DNA from: Bacteroidales bacterium
GTDB lineage: Bacteria > Bacteroidota > Bacteroidia > Bacteroidales > M50B96
Direction: 5' to 3'
Length of the DNA: 37,776 nt
Assembly (NCBI GenBank): GCA_018401015.1
Contig: JAGYLP010000018.1
Location: 1 to 37,776, forward strand
The position numbers were made by a program, and so were the translations under genes. Numbering within the stretch: position 1 is the stretch's first letter; the number at the start of each line of letters is the position of its first letter. The notes below the pieces were generated by a model. It saw only the letters and a list, made by a program, of their open reading frames with translations. It was not told where the DNA came from and searched no databases. Below, one piece after another: positions 15,820-24,729 of this stretch.

Positions 15820-17160
15820 CTAATCGAAGAATTTTTCCACTTTCTGAACTACAGCCGGTAGCGCGAAAACAACTACCAGGTCGTTATCGTAAATCAAGGA
15901 ATCGCCCTTTACAATAAAGGCTTTGTTATTGCGAATGACCCCACCAATAGTTGCTCCGTCGGGGAAGCCAATATCTTTTACAGCGGCGCGGGTAATTTTA
16001 GCGCCCGGACGCACGCGGAACTCAAGCACATCGGCATCGGTGCCGGTTAAGCACTTGACCGATTCCACTTGCGGACCGAAGGTAAAGGAGAAAATGTGCG
16101 AGGCGGTAATCAGTTTCTTGTTAATAATTGTATCGACATTGATATTTTCGGCTAGTCCGATGTAGTCGATATTTTCGATTTCGGCGATGGTTTTTCGCAC
16201 CCCGTATTCTTTCGCAGCCAGGCAAGAGAGAATATTGGTTTCGGAGCTTTCGGTTACGGCCACTACGGCATCCATCCGATTCACTCCCTCTTCGAGCAGA
16301 AGATCGAGATTCCGTCCATCGCCATGAATAACGAGGGAATGCTGAAGCTCCTCCGACACTTTTAGGCTGCGTTCTCTATTGAATTCGATGAGCCGAATAT
16401 TATGCGTTTTTTGCATTTTTCTAGCCACTCGTCGGCCAATTCGACTTCCTCCAATGATCATGATATTATTGAGTTCGAAGGATTCTTTTCCGGAGAACTG
16501 CATCAGCGTGGGAATTCCTTCCTGGTTGGTGATAACATGAACCAAATCGCCTACCTGAAAGATATCATTACGTTTAGGGATGATGGTTTTACCCCTACGG
16601 TGAATGGCTACTGCACGATAATTAAACCCGGCCGAAGCCATGAGCGCTTCCTCCATGGTATAATTAATGATGGGAGCTCCCTCTTCGAGTTTAATGACGT
16701 AGAGCGAAAGCAGCCCACCGCTGAATTCGACAATTTCGGTGGTTCCGGTTTGAGCCAAGAGGCTAATCACTTCGTTTCCGGCAAGTTTCTCGGGGTAAAT
16801 GAGCGAGTCGATTCCCATATCGACAAAGAACTGTTTGTTCCCGGCAACCATGTATTCCGGATTATCGATCCGAGCAATGGTTTTGCGAGCGCCCAGCTTT
16901 TTAGCCAAAATAGCCGAAATCACATTCATTTCATGATGAGGGCTTACTCCGACAAACAGATCAGCTCGATTCACCTCCGCTTCTTTTAACAACCGAATGG
17001 AATCGGTTTGACCTTCGAGAACTCGCACATCGAAATGACTGTCGATGTATTGCAAACGATCATGGTCGGCGTCGATTACGGTAATTTGATGGTTTTCGTC
17101 GGTTAACATTTTAACCAGTAATAGTCCTACCTCGCCTGTTCCGGCTAGAATTATATTCAC
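15820..17160 (-). CDS. trkA: Trk potassium transporter, NAD-binding regulatory subunit TrkA
   Basis: A 446-residue cytoplasmic protein that gates the TrkH potassium channel. It has the usual two RCK halves. The first Rossmann domain begins MNIILAGTGEVGLLLVKML with acidic VIDAD at the end of strand 2. The first RCK-C domain is around IVEFSGGLLSLYVIKLEEGA. The second Rossmann domain begins IMIIGGSRIGRRVARKMQ. The final RCK-C is around VLEFRVRPGAKITRAAVKDI. Length and domain order are complete. No trkH lies in the window. It precedes murF-alr by 16 bp; whether the pair share a function or only a transcript is unclear. Its promoter region (17161-17482) lacks an obvious reverse-strand box. Confidence 0.93.
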   Translation of the reverse strand: MNIILAGTGEVGLLLVKMLTDENHQITVIDADHDRLQYIDSHFDVRVLEGQTDSIRLLKEAEVNRADLFVGVSPHHEMNVISAILAKKLGARKTIARIDNPEYMVAGNKQFFVDMGIDSLIYPEKLAGNEVISLLAQTGTTEIVEFSGGLLSLYVIKLEEGAPIINYTMEEALMASAGFNYRAVAIHRRGKTIIPKRNDIFQVGDLVHVITNQEGIPTLMQFSGKESFELNNIMIIGGSRIGRRVARKMQKTHNIRLIEFNRERSLKVSEELQHSLVIHGDGRNLDLLLEEGVNRMDAVVAVTESSETNILSCLAAKEYGVRKTIAEIENIDYIGLAENINVDTIINKKLITASHIFSFTFGPQVESVKCLTGTDADVLEFRVRPGAKITRAAVKDIGFPDGATIGGVIRNNKAFIVKGDSLIYDNDLVVVFALPAVVQKVEKFFD

Positions 17161-17352
17161 AGCAATAGATTTTTGTCCAACATCTTACAGAACAGAGCCA
17201 TTCGACCGACCTAGACAGCCAACGGGGTCCTATTCCTACAACAAATAAACTACTTCTGCTCTAAATTTCTAAGCCTTTCTGCTTTAATTCTATAAACTTG
17301 GCATTCAGCAGGAAAAGAAGGATTTGCGCTCATTTTTGCACGAAAAGATTAT

Positions 17353-17360
17353 TAGATTTG
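17353..17360 (+). promoter_or_regulatory. Promoter -7 box for the barrel/PKD gene pair
   Basis: TAGATTTG is an exact TAnnTTTG match in the 322-bp gap between trkA and the forward genes. It would give a leader of about 115 nt to the ATG at 17483. TTTG motifs at 17323 and 17335 are not at the ideal distance. Nothing else is recognised in the gap. Confidence 0.35.
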
Positions 17361-17482
17361 TTTACATCTTTCAGCATGTAGAATCTTCCGAAAAATGGAA
17401 AGTGATGAGTTTGTTTCCCAAAACGACAACGTTTCCTGCTCCGATGAGTCTAATGTGCCGGAAGAAAACGAAACCTTCTTTC

Positions 17483-18877
17483 ATGAAAACACGTATCTTA
17501 AGCTTTTTAGCAACGATGCTTGCAGGAGGAATCCTACTGGCTCAATCGCCTGTAGAAATAGCCAACGCGAGCAATTTGAGTTTGCAGAATCCCAGTCAGA
17601 TTCGGGCCGACTTTGGAATGCTTTTTATCGACGGTCAGGCACACATCGGCATGCGTGTCCAACCGGAATTATCGATCGCTAAGTTCGGATTTGGATTAAA
17701 CATCCCGGTTTTTTATTCGCTTACGGAACAGAAAATCCGAACCGAGGAATATCAAGGCGGTGTCGGCTTGTTGCGTTTAATCGATTACCTGCGCTATGGC
17801 CGTAAGAAGAAAGATCCTCTCTTTATAAGAGCTGGCAGGCTCGATGCTGCTTATCTTGGTTTCGGTATTCTGCTGAACAATTACTCCAACTCCATCAGCT
17901 TTGAAAAACGAGTAATTGGACTGGAGTTCGATGTGCTTTTTGATGAGCGTTTTGGTCTCGAAGGAATGTACAGCAACCTCGATTTCACCTCGTTTAACCT
18001 GCTGGCACTGCGCCCTTACTACAAACCATTTGGAAAAACATTCATCCCCATTCTTAAAACCATGGAGATCGGACTCGGTTTCGTAGCCGATTTCGACCAA
18101 ACCTCCAGCACCCAAACAAACGACAGCCTCACTTCGAGCAATTCTTACCTCCAATCCGGCATGATGGGACTCTCGGCCGATATGGGTTTATTCCTGCTCA
18201 ACACGCGTTTTATCGATATTACAAGCTATGCGCAATACGGACGATTATTTAAAAATGAAGGGCTGGAAGAGGCCCTGATTCCCATTAACATGATGGCAGG
18301 GAATACACCTATTTTATACGACGACGGGCAAGGCGCTTCGGTTGGGCTTGCTGCGAGAATTCGTTTCTTATTGAATATTTTCGAGTTAACTGCCCGAATA
18401 GAGCGCCAATGGTATTCGGCACATTTTATCCCACACTTCTTTGATTACACCTACGAAATCGACAAAAATGCCAAGATCGAACGGCTTGCCTCGGCCCCGG
18501 AAACACGCGGTATTTATGGCTCTTTAACCTTCGATGTGGTGAACAAGATTTTTGTAAGCGGCGGGGTGCTTATGCCCGATGCCGTTAGCGAAGAACAGCC
18601 GGCAACTGCTTTCCTCAATTTGAATGTTCCCGACCTAATCCCGAAAACCTATCTTAATGGCCGCATCATCAAATCGAACGTAACAAGCCTTTCCTCCGTA
18701 ATTGAGCTCGATGAATACACCCAGGCGAACCTGATTGCAGCCTATAAAATTCTCCCCTTTTTCCATGTGGGAGTCGATTACCGCTGGACCTTTATTCCAG
18801 CTGCCAATAACACCCTGAGCATCGACTATCAGGTGATGCCTTATGTTGGACTAAACATACCCTTGAACGAATGGTAA
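17483..18877 (+). CDS. Predicted outer-membrane beta-barrel protein of unknown family
   Basis: The open frame extends upstream to 17324, but the ATG at 17483 is the best start because it directly precedes a signal peptide (MKTRILSFLATMLAGGILLA, cleavage near QSP). The mature protein, about 445 residues, has many short amphipathic strands alternating with turns (FGMLFIDGQAHIGMRVQPEL, FGFGLNIPVFYSL, VGVDYRWTFIPAANNTLSID) and ends with an aromatic-rich strand and a terminal Trp, as many outer-membrane barrels do. It also has an RKKKDP loop and VGLAARIRF. No specific family was recognised; it does not look like PorP/SprF. Its stop overlaps the start of the PKD/T9SS gene by 7 bp, so the two are translationally coupled and may act together at the cell surface. 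Confidence 0.7.
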   Translation: MKTRILSFLATMLAGGILLAQSPVEIANASNLSLQNPSQIRADFGMLFIDGQAHIGMRVQPELSIAKFGFGLNIPVFYSLTEQKIRTEEYQGGVGLLRLIDYLRYGRKKKDPLFIRAGRLDAAYLGFGILLNNYSNSISFEKRVIGLEFDVLFDERFGLEGMYSNLDFTSFNLLALRPYYKPFGKTFIPILKTMEIGLGFVADFDQTSSTQTNDSLTSSNSYLQSGMMGLSADMGLFLLNTRFIDITSYAQYGRLFKNEGLEEALIPINMMAGNTPILYDDGQGASVGLAARIRFLLNIFELTARIERQWYSAHFIPHFFDYTYEIDKNAKIERLASAPETRGIYGSLTFDVVNKIFVSGGVLMPDAVSEEQPATAFLNLNVPDLIPKTYLNGRIIKSNVTSLSSVIELDEYTQANLIAAYKILPFFHVGVDYRWTFIPAANNTLSIDYQVMPYVGLNIPLNEW

Positions 18878-21800
18878 AATCTATACTCAAAAATGCCTCA
18901 ATCGCGGGCATCTTTCTCCTTTTAAATTTGCACTTGCATGCTCAAACACTGGAATTTTTCGACGATTTCGAAACAGGAACAACGCAATGGATTCTTCAAG
19001 GAAACTGGGGCTTAACTTCCAATGCTTTTGCCGGGAATTGGGGCATGTCGGAGAGCCCTGCGGGCAATTATCTCGACATGGAAGAAGCATCTGCCACCAT
19101 GGCTCAATCGGTCGATTTAAGCTTAGCCGTAGATGCCTATGTTGAATTTGCTGCCACCTACAATATTGAATACGCTTTCGACTATTTGCATGTGGAAGTA
19201 AGTGGCGATAATGGCCAAACCTGGCATAATGTGTACTCATTTACAGGCGATTCCATTTGGTGGCGCTACAGCTTTTCCATTGGCGGGTTTGTTGGCAACT
19301 CGCAAGTAAAAGCACGAATGCGGTTTAAAAGCGATCAGGCCTTGAATTACGATGGTTTCAGCGTCGATAATTTTCAAATCGTTAGTTACGATGCCGATAT
19401 TACGCCGCCACTGATTATTCATCAAGGGCCGGAACACTACGAAGGAAGCTTGCAACATTATCATGCTCAGGCCGAAATCATCGACATTAGCGAAGTGGCG
19501 TTTGCCGAACTGCACTATTGGGTCGATACGGTTTTTCAGGGAGTGATTCCCGGAAATAACTTCAGCGGAAACCAGTGGCTATTCACCATTCCACCTCAAA
19601 CTCCCGGAGCCTGGGTCGATTATTACCTCATTGCCGGCGACACGGTTACTCCGTCGAATATCGACACCACCCAACTCTTTCAATATGTAGCAGGCAACAC
19701 CATTAAATACGATAATGCACAGGTCGATTTTGTTCAAAACATCGGTTCGCTGGCTGCCTTCAATTCGGCTGCAGTGCGCATCAGCCTCAATGGGGAAACC
19801 GATATCGTAACCGGACTCATTCGGACTTATACCGATCCCTTTATCGTTAACAACGATTTGGAATTTCATATTTGGCGAAACGATAGCGGAGTTCCGGGTA
19901 CCGACCTCATTGTTCCTTTCATTGTTCAACCCGAAGCGAATAGCGATTATCCGCATCGGATGACTCGCATCGATTTACGTCCGTACGCCGATTCGCTGGC
20001 TGGTGTATCGGGCGACGTCTTTATCGGTTACACCTCGCCCAACGGCTGGGTTTATACTCCTCAAACATCGCCCGGAGTGGGTGGCAGGACCTACCTTAAA
20101 TCCAGTACAGTCTGGAATCAGATTTCGGCCGATTTTCACTTTCGGGTAGTCACTACCGAAATCGATGGAGCACCCGATGCCTCTTTCAGTTTTTCGAACC
20201 AGAACGATCCCCTCATCCTCTTTTCCGATGCCTCGCAAGGAAATCCGACCAGTTGGCTGTGGGATTTCAACGATATGGGAAATGGATCAACCCTGCAAAA
20301 TCCTTCCTACGCATTCAGTAATAATGGAACCTATTTCGTTTGCTTAACCGTCGATAATGGCATATCGAACGATACACATTGTCACTTACTTACCATATCG
20401 AACAGCCAACCGCCCATCGCTGGATTTGAAATCGATTACACCTACTCTCCCGAAATCCTTTTTGCCGATACCTCCCTCCACTTTCCCACCGAATGGCATT
20501 GGACCCTGGGCGAAAATGGAGCCACCTGGAATTTCTTGAACCCAAGCTACACCTACACCACCAACGATACGTTTACCGTTTGTCTTCATGTGAGCAATGC
20601 ACTCGGCGCCGATAGCATTTGTCAGGAAGTTGTCATCGATACCTACACAGCACCCGAAGTATCCTTTTCCTTTAATCCGGGTAATTCACCCACCATTCAG
20701 TTTACCGACGAATCGTCGAATCTGTTCAATAATGCACCCAGTTATTGGTCATGGAATTTTGACGATGGATCGGCTCCTGCCACCCAGCAAAATCCGGCAC
20801 ATATTTTCCCTTCCAACGGAGTGTATCAGGTTTGTTTAACAGCCGGAAACCCATACGGGGAAAATACCTGGTGCAACAATGTTCCGATTACTTCCTACAT
20901 TCGGCCTTTGGCTGATTTTACCTACAACGATAGTCAATCGCCACTTATCCTTTTCACCGATAATTCCAGTTCGGCCATTAACAACACGCCCACTTCGTGG
21001 AGTTGGGATTTTGGCGATGGCACTACCAGTCAATTGCAAGATCCCGAACATCAGTTTTTGGCAAATGGAATCTACATTATTTGTTTGGTTGCCTCGAATG
21101 CTCAGGGAAGCGATACCGTTTGCTACGAGATTGAAATCGACAGCTATGCCGCGCCCACTGCCGACTTCTCTTTTCAAACGACGTCGGAACCCAGCATTGC
21201 TTTTCTCGACGAAAGTATCGGCAGCCCAACAGAGTGGTTTTGGGAGTTTAACGACAATGGTCAAACCAGCACGAACGAACATCCGGTTTACACCTTTTCA
21301 ACCAACGGAGGCTTTGAAGTATGTCTCACCGTTACGAACTACCTGGGAAGCGATACCCATTGCGACAGTGTTTTCATCGATAGTTATTTACCGGCCGAAG
21401 CCCAATTCAGTTACACGGTTTTAGGTGATTCTCTGGTGCAATTCACCGACTTATCGACCCAAAACCCACTTGCCTGGAGCTGGGATTTTGGTTACGATTC
21501 GCAAACCTCCAACGCACAGCATCCTACCTTTGCCTATCCTGTTTCAGGAAGTTATTATGTGTGTTTGAGTGTGGAAAATAATCTGGGATGGAGTGCCCCA
21601 TTTTGCGACAGTATCGCAGTGGAATATTTGAGTACGATTGCGTTTCAATTGGAGGAAGGGATTGTCTTGTATCCAAATCCAGGGAAATCGGAAACTCTGC
21701 TTGAGCTACCAGCTAATCACCGGTTTACTGATGTAAGCATATACAATGCAGACGGGAAAATCCTCTTCACCCAACAAGTGCAGCAGGAGACACAGATTAG

Positions 21801-21891
21801 ACTTTCTTTTGAACAGGAAGCGAGCGGGGTTTATTGGATTCAATTGACCGGGTTCGACAAGCCAGCCTATTTGAAATTCATACGCTTATAA
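18871..21891 (+). CDS. Secreted protein with six PKD domains and T9SS sorting domain
   Basis: A 1006-residue exported protein. The signal peptide ends near LLLNLHLHAQ. Residues ~25-170 form a MAM / immune-inhibitor-A-like jelly roll (FFDDFETGTTQWILQGNWGL, DYLHVEVSGDNGQTW, DGFSVDNFQI). Residues ~175-430 carry an Ig-like stretch and a second beta domain. Six PKD domains start near residues 433, 513, 593, 678, 761 and 842. Most keep a W.WDF.D-type core, the second with WHWTLGENG, and each carries a VCL...C pair likely to form a disulfide. The final ~75 residues are a T9SS sorting domain (VLYPNPGKSETLLELP, SGVYWIQLTG). It is coupled to the preceding barrel gene by a 7-bp overlap. Adhesion or polymer binding is inferred from PKD families, not shown. 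Confidence 0.85.
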   Translation: MVKSILKNASIAGIFLLLNLHLHAQTLEFFDDFETGTTQWILQGNWGLTSNAFAGNWGMSESPAGNYLDMEEASATMAQSVDLSLAVDAYVEFAATYNIEYAFDYLHVEVSGDNGQTWHNVYSFTGDSIWWRYSFSIGGFVGNSQVKARMRFKSDQALNYDGFSVDNFQIVSYDADITPPLIIHQGPEHYEGSLQHYHAQAEIIDISEVAFAELHYWVDTVFQGVIPGNNFSGNQWLFTIPPQTPGAWVDYYLIAGDTVTPSNIDTTQLFQYVAGNTIKYDNAQVDFVQNIGSLAAFNSAAVRISLNGETDIVTGLIRTYTDPFIVNNDLEFHIWRNDSGVPGTDLIVPFIVQPEANSDYPHRMTRIDLRPYADSLAGVSGDVFIGYTSPNGWVYTPQTSPGVGGRTYLKSSTVWNQISADFHFRVVTTEIDGAPDASFSFSNQNDPLILFSDASQGNPTSWLWDFNDMGNGSTLQNPSYAFSNNGTYFVCLTVDNGISNDTHCHLLTISNSQPPIAGFEIDYTYSPEILFADTSLHFPTEWHWTLGENGATWNFLNPSYTYTTNDTFTVCLHVSNALGADSICQEVVIDTYTAPEVSFSFNPGNSPTIQFTDESSNLFNNAPSYWSWNFDDGSAPATQQNPAHIFPSNGVYQVCLTAGNPYGENTWCNNVPITSYIRPLADFTYNDSQSPLILFTDNSSSAINNTPTSWSWDFGDGTTSQLQDPEHQFLANGIYIICLVASNAQGSDTVCYEIEIDSYAAPTADFSFQTTSEPSIAFLDESIGSPTEWFWEFNDNGQTSTNEHPVYTFSTNGGFEVCLTVTNYLGSDTHCDSVFIDSYLPAEAQFSYTVLGDSLVQFTDLSTQNPLAWSWDFGYDSQTSNAQHPTFAYPVSGSYYVCLSVENNLGWSAPFCDSIAVEYLSTIAFQLEEGIVLYPNPGKSETLLELPANHRFTDVSIYNADGKILFTQQVQQETQIRLSFEQEASGVYWIQLTGFDKPAYLKFIRL

Positions 21892-21897
21892 AACTGT

Positions 21898-23364
21898 TTA
21901 GGGAGTAAGCTTCAGTTTTTCAAGCATTTTCTGATTCAAATCGCCACTCGCATGCCATTGTTCGAGCAGGTTATTTTGTGCCCGGTTTTCGAACCGATAC
22001 AAGGTTAACTTTGCTTTCACCAATTGTACTTCGCGTTGATTGATGAGGAAAATAGAGCTTTCACCCTGAATAAACTTGGTTCGCTCTGCCTCCAGCAATG
22101 CTTGCTGATTATCGACCTGTTGACGCTGCAATTCGATCATGGCAGCTAACTGTTCATTCTCCATTTGTAAGTTCGCTAAGCGATTACGAAGCTTCAATCC
22201 CTGTTCATTTTGGTACCATTGCAAGGACTCCAACTCCAGGTTCAAGCGTTCTACTTCGCCTCGTGCTTTTCGCAAAAAGAGCGGAAACTCAAAATCGAAT
22301 CCGATTTGTTCGCCTCGCGGCACAAAACTTTCCGGAACTACCGGCTCATTGAGAGCATAGAATTTCAAATTCAGTTGTGGTTTGAACTGCTCTTTCGACC
22401 ACAATCGCTCCACCTGCAAGGCATTCATTTTATAATCGATAAGCCTGAATTCCGGATTATTTTCCGCACGATTGAGTGGAACACTTCCTTCATTTTGCCA
22501 CACATGGAGAGCCGACTCGCGCAAATCGGGAAACATATCCCGTTCAAAATTCAAGGGCCTACGTTCCTCATCCCATAAAAAATTTTGCACCTCCAATCCA
22601 TTCCGGATGTATTTGAGGTAACTCTCCGACTGAGCCTGCAACCAATCCTGATACTGAATCATGGCTTCGAGGGTGTCGATTCCTGCCCGATCGCCATAGC
22701 GATAGGAAAGCGTGGCCGCTTCCAGTATTTCAGAAGCAATTTCCACCGCTTCGGAATACACCAGGTATTCCCGATAGGACTGTTGCCATTTCCAATAAGT
22801 TGAGCCGGCTTTAAGGAATAGATCGTTCAGTATTTTCAGCTGCTCCATCTGCGATGCTTCCTGCATAATGCGCGCTTGTTTTACCGTAGCTCTCCGCTCG
22901 TCGATGAGCAAGCCTTGCAATACCGGCAAGCTTATCCCTGCTTTGAGTAAGCCCGTTTCCGGGACCACCTGCTCCGGATTCAAATAATCGCCCGCATTAT
23001 TTTCGAAACCGGCAAAGAGATCGGCAGCATACCAGGTTGGCACTTTCAAACCTACCTGCAATAAATCGTAGTAAGCTGCATCCTGGTAGTTCTTCGAGCG
23101 ATAATCCGAAGCCAGCTTCGGATCGAAAGCTCCGCGAGCCTTAAGCAAATCGCTATTGGCCAGTTCAACGGCAATGGCACTTTGTCTTACTTGAGGATGA
23201 AAACGATAGACCATCTCGAAAAACCGCGTCGGACTAAATACCAGGCTGGTATCTTGAGCGTGCAACAAGACGGACGAAAGCACTAAGCCAATGAATAGCA
23301 AGCACTTTTGAAACGAAACAGGTGGATAAAACATCGACAGTTTGATCGAATTGGTTGTTTTCAT
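21898..23364 (-). CDS. TolC-family outer membrane efflux protein
   Basis: A 488-residue outer-membrane channel protein. It has a signal peptide (KCLLFIGLVLSSVLLHAQ) and the OEP repeat pattern of long helices: RFFEMVYRFHPQVRQSAIAV, ELANSDLLKARGAFDPKLAS, a second half starting NRAENNPEFRLIDYKMNAL, and the closing coiled-coil stretch QMENEQLAAMIELQRQQVDN. Known members form trimeric ducts that dock onto an HlyD-type adaptor. It is the last gene of a three-gene operon: only 3 bp separate it from the adaptor gene. It ends 6 bp from the convergent PKD gene with no visible terminator between them. Confidence 0.9.
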   Translation of the reverse strand: MKTTNSIKLSMFYPPVSFQKCLLFIGLVLSSVLLHAQDTSLVFSPTRFFEMVYRFHPQVRQSAIAVELANSDLLKARGAFDPKLASDYRSKNYQDAAYYDLLQVGLKVPTWYAADLFAGFENNAGDYLNPEQVVPETGLLKAGISLPVLQGLLIDERRATVKQARIMQEASQMEQLKILNDLFLKAGSTYWKWQQSYREYLVYSEAVEIASEILEAATLSYRYGDRAGIDTLEAMIQYQDWLQAQSESYLKYIRNGLEVQNFLWDEERRPLNFERDMFPDLRESALHVWQNEGSVPLNRAENNPEFRLIDYKMNALQVERLWSKEQFKPQLNLKFYALNEPVVPESFVPRGEQIGFDFEFPLFLRKARGEVERLNLELESLQWYQNEQGLKLRNRLANLQMENEQLAAMIELQRQQVDNQQALLEAERTKFIQGESSIFLINQREVQLVKAKLTLYRFENRAQNNLLEQWHASGDLNQKMLEKLKLTP

Positions 23365-23367
23365 CGC

Positions 23368-24714
23368 TTATTCTTTGGTGCTTGAACCGTTTTTACCCGG
23401 GAAATAATAATCGGGAGGGAAGCCGCTTAGGATTCGCCAGATTTCATACCAAATGGGAACCTCGTTTAAGAGTGCAATTCCCTGAGCCCCACTACCCACA
23501 CGCAATGCCGAAGGCCAGGAGACATCGTTGGGATCGGGCGACACCAACACACGAAACATCCCATCGGGTGTAGCAAAATTATCGATAACCACCACTTCGC
23601 CACCAAAAGTACCGAACGATAAATCGGGCCATCCGCTAAAGAAAACGGCCGGCCAGCCATCGAAAAGAAAACGGACCTTGTTCCCTGGGTGAATGAGTGG
23701 TAAATCGATGGGGCGAACATACATTTCGACGGCCAGATCGATGCTATCGGGCATGATGCTAAGGATTTCCTCGCCCTCTTTAATAAGCTGACCAATACCG
23801 GTTTTAGCAGCACGAGTAACATAACCCGACTGAGGAGCTAAAATATAGTATAAGCCACTGCGCCAAGTGTAATTTGCCAAGCTATTCTGAAGCTTGTTCA
23901 GTTCCCCTTCGGCCATGTAGAGCGAGGTAAGCGAATTATACAAGTCGGAGCGGGTCTTTGCCAATTTTTCCTGAAATTCATTCTCGATGCTAAAGAGTTC
24001 AATTTCTGCATTAGCAACTTGATTGCGAGAGCTTAAGAGTTGGTTTTCGGCAGAAACGAACCTGGCCTGTGCTTCCTGATAGTTGTTCTTCCTGCGTTCA
24101 AACTCGTTCAAATCCTGCAAGCCTTCCTGCAAAAGCGATTTAGCCCGATTGTACTGATCGAGAGCAATTTGAAGGCGCGTTTGAGCCGCTTCTATCTCGA
24201 TGCTATCGGTTTGCACCTTTAAGCGAACTTGTATGAGTTTGTTTTCGGCCTGAGCCAGTTTATTGACTCGAGTTTTATCGAGTGCCTCAATTTGCCGATT
24301 CAAGGCTTCCACCTTCATGCGGTAGGATGAAATGGCTTCTTCCTTAGCACCCACCTGCGCGGCTGTGCGACTTACCAGCAAGGAATCGAAGTACTCTTCT
24401 TTTACTTCCGAGATATGTAAAATAGTATCCCCGCGCGAAACATAATCACCCTCTTGTACAAACCAATTCTCGATACGCCCGGCAATGACCGAATGTACTG
24501 CTTGCGGACGCTGGTCGGGCTTAAGTCCGGTTAAATAACCTTTGGCCCGAATATTTTGTGTCCAAGGTAAAAACAACGTGATGATACTCAGGATGAAAAA
24601 GAAAAGTAAAACGCGACCAATCTTTTTTCCGGGAGCCAATCCAATGATCCGAAAAGCCTTGTATTTGGATAGACTTATTTTCGTGCCGACTCTGTTATCA
24701 GATAAGTTTAGCAT
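23368..24714 (-). CDS. HlyD-family membrane-fusion adaptor
   Basis: A 448-residue periplasmic adaptor. A cytoplasmic N-terminus (about 33 residues) is followed by one transmembrane helix (VLLFFFILSIITLFLPW). Then come the first half of the lipoyl domain (VHSVIAGRIENWFVQEGDYV), a long coiled-coil hairpin of about 170 residues rich in Gln, Glu and Leu, and the second lipoyl half (YYILAPQSGYVTRAAKTGIG, QLIKEGEEILSIMP). A beta-barrel region follows (VRPIDLPLIHPGNKVRFLFD), then a membrane-proximal C-terminus. It links the inner-membrane ABC protein to the TolC duct. Order in the operon is ABC, HlyD, TolC, with gaps of 15 and 3 bp. The layout resembles type I secretion or peptide exporters; no cargo gene was identified. 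Confidence 0.92.
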   Translation of the reverse strand: MLNLSDNRVGTKISLSKYKAFRIIGLAPGKKIGRVLLFFFILSIITLFLPWTQNIRAKGYLTGLKPDQRPQAVHSVIAGRIENWFVQEGDYVSRGDTILHISEVKEEYFDSLLVSRTAAQVGAKEEAISSYRMKVEALNRQIEALDKTRVNKLAQAENKLIQVRLKVQTDSIEIEAAQTRLQIALDQYNRAKSLLQEGLQDLNEFERRKNNYQEAQARFVSAENQLLSSRNQVANAEIELFSIENEFQEKLAKTRSDLYNSLTSLYMAEGELNKLQNSLANYTWRSGLYYILAPQSGYVTRAAKTGIGQLIKEGEEILSIMPDSIDLAVEMYVRPIDLPLIHPGNKVRFLFDGWPAVFFSGWPDLSFGTFGGEVVVIDNFATPDGMFRVLVSPDPNDVSWPSALRVGSGAQGIALLNEVPIWYEIWRILSGFPPDYYFPGKNGSSTKE

Positions 24715-24729
24715 AATGTGTTCTGAAGG

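Noticed and set aside
17324-17482. Longer N-terminus for the barrel protein
   Set aside because: The extra 53 residues lack signal features and the ATG at 17483 directly precedes a good signal peptide; the upstream part also contains the promoter box.
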